A stretch of 7,058 nt of DNA, from the NCBI GenBank assembly GCA_018701055.1, contig JABIUH010000506.1, forward strand, positions 1 to 7,058. Reading direction: 5' to 3'. The translations under genes and the position numbers were made by a program. The notes below the pieces were generated by a model. It saw only the letters and a program-made list of their open reading frames with translations, made no database searches and was not told where the DNA came from. Positions 6,293-7,058 of the stretch are shown piece after piece. Source of the DNA: Woeseia sp. Lineage in GTDB: Bacteria > Pseudomonadota > Gammaproteobacteria > Steroidobacterales > Woeseiaceae. Numbering within the stretch: the first letter of the stretch is position 1; each line of letters starts with the position of its first letter.

Positions 6293-7058
6293 ATGAATAC
6301 TAATACTGCGGCGCTGATCGAGCGACGCACGGCGCTTCTAGGATCGGCCTACCGGCTCTTTTATGACGACCCGGTCCATTTGGTGCGCGGCGAGGGCGTC
6401 TGGCTATTCGACGCTGATGGTCAGAAGTATCTCGATATGTACAACAACGTACCGCACGTTGGGCATTGCCATCCGCATGTCGTCGCGGTACTCACCAAAC
6501 AAATCGAAACACTGAATACGCACACTCGATATCTGCACGATAATGTTTTGGATCTTGCTGAACGTCTGACTGGAAAGTTTCCTGCTGAGCTGGATACGGC
6601 GATGTTTAGTTGCACCGGCAGCGAAGCCAATGAACTTGCCCTGCGCATTGCGAGAGCCTGCACCGGTGGCACCGGCATCATCGTCACTGAGTCTGCCTAT
6701 CACGGCAATACCAAAGCGATTTACGAGATTTCGACGGAAGATATTCCGGCCCATGAAGTACCCGACTTCGTTGTCACCGTGCCAACGCCCGATATTTATC
6801 GAGGCCAATATCGAGGTGATAATGCGGCTGCGCATTACGCAGCACACGTTAACGACGCGTTGAAAACGTTACAGGATCGCGGCATTAAGCCGGCAGCGAT
6901 GATTGTCGATACAATTTTCGCCAGCGGTGGTTTGATTGCGACACCACCAGGATACTTAAAGATGGCGGCAGAATTTGTACGTGCGGCCGGAGGGCTGTTC
7001 GTCGCCGACGAGGTCCAACCTGGGTTTGGTCGCACGGGCAGAAATTTTTGGGGCTATG
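6293..7058 (+). CDS. Class-III PLP-dependent aminotransferase (AGXT2/phospholyase-like), cut by the right edge
   Basis: ATG 6293 opens a frame with no stop through base 7058, giving 255 codons of a protein that is usually about 430-450 aa; it continues outside the window. The start MNTNTAALIERR leads into YRLFYDDPVHLVRGEGVWLF and DADGQKYLDMYNNVPHVGHC, hallmarks of class-III (subgroup II) aminotransferases. PLP-site elements seen are CTGSEAN (Cys107-Asn113; the Gly-Ser binds phosphate), ESAYHGNT (Tyr136-His137 stack on the ring) and DEVQPGFGRTG, where Asp239 should contact the pyridine nitrogen. The catalytic lysine lies beyond the edge. The YNNVPHVGHCHP and TPPGYL wording points to the AGXT2-like/ethanolamine-phosphate phospholyase branch rather than ornithine or GABA enzymes, but the substrate cannot be fixed. 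It lies 42 bases after pssA on the same strand. Confidence 0.92.
   Translation, partial: MNTNTAALIERRTALLGSAYRLFYDDPVHLVRGEGVWLFDADGQKYLDMYNNVPHVGHCHPHVVAVLTKQIETLNTHTRYLHDNVLDLAERLTGKFPAELDTAMFSCTGSEANELALRIARACTGGTGIIVTESAYHGNTKAIYEISTEDIPAHEVPDFVVTVPTPDIYRGQYRGDNAAAHYAAHVNDALKTLQDRGIKPAAMIVDTIFASGGLIATPPGYLKMAAEFVRAAGGLFVADEVQPGFGRTGRNFWGY

Noticed and set aside
6404..6847. Minus-strand frame of 147 codons opposite the aminotransferase
   Set aside because: The plus strand encodes unmistakable class-III aminotransferase motifs here; the antisense product has no recognisable features.

Overview
The window looks like chromosomal DNA of a proteobacterium, most plausibly a gammaproteobacterium of middling GC. 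The pointers are a BepA-type M48 lipoprotein metalloprotease with TPRs, a phosphatidylserine synthase of the CDP-alcohol family, a Kbp/YgaU-type BON remnant and a DUF1272-type cysteine-rich protein. No RNA gene, CRISPR array, insertion sequence, integrase or attachment site is visible, and the genus cannot be named from sequence alone.

Layout. Bases 2-181 (+) are the last 59 codons of a membrane transporter, probably an APC-type amino-acid permease. A perfect 15-bp hairpin (177-211) overlaps its stop codon. Bases 284-480 (-) hold a broken Kbp/YgaU-like (BON-LysM) gene with a stop at codon 3 and a frameshift. Its 5' flank is shared with the leader of the next gene, a 511-aa M48 lipoprotein protease (606-2141, +) that starts at GTG. 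Converging on it is a DUF1272-type protein with an eroded N-terminus (2116-2394, -). Bases 2549-4325 (-) are one gene for a protein of about 591 aa with an N-terminal SLOG-like nucleotide-binding domain and four C-terminal membrane segments resembling SLATT effectors; three single-base frameshifts break it. After a 243-base divergent spacer come three plus-strand genes: a membrane-anchored coiled-coil/PDZ protein (4569-5393), pssA (5471-6250) and a class-III PLP aminotransferase running off the right edge (6293-7058).

How they fit together. The plus-strand genes are housekeeping in character: envelope quality control (M48 protease, PDZ protein), phospholipid synthesis (pssA) and amine metabolism (aminotransferase). 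All are intact or cut only by the window edge. The three minus-strand genes are all damaged or suspect. Two of the three indels in the SLOG/membrane gene lie at short homopolymers, so sequencing error must be excluded before calling it dead. If the frame is restored, this gene is the most interesting item here: a predicted nucleotide-sensing membrane effector of the kind proposed for bacterial conflict systems. No partner nucleotide synthetase is visible in the window.
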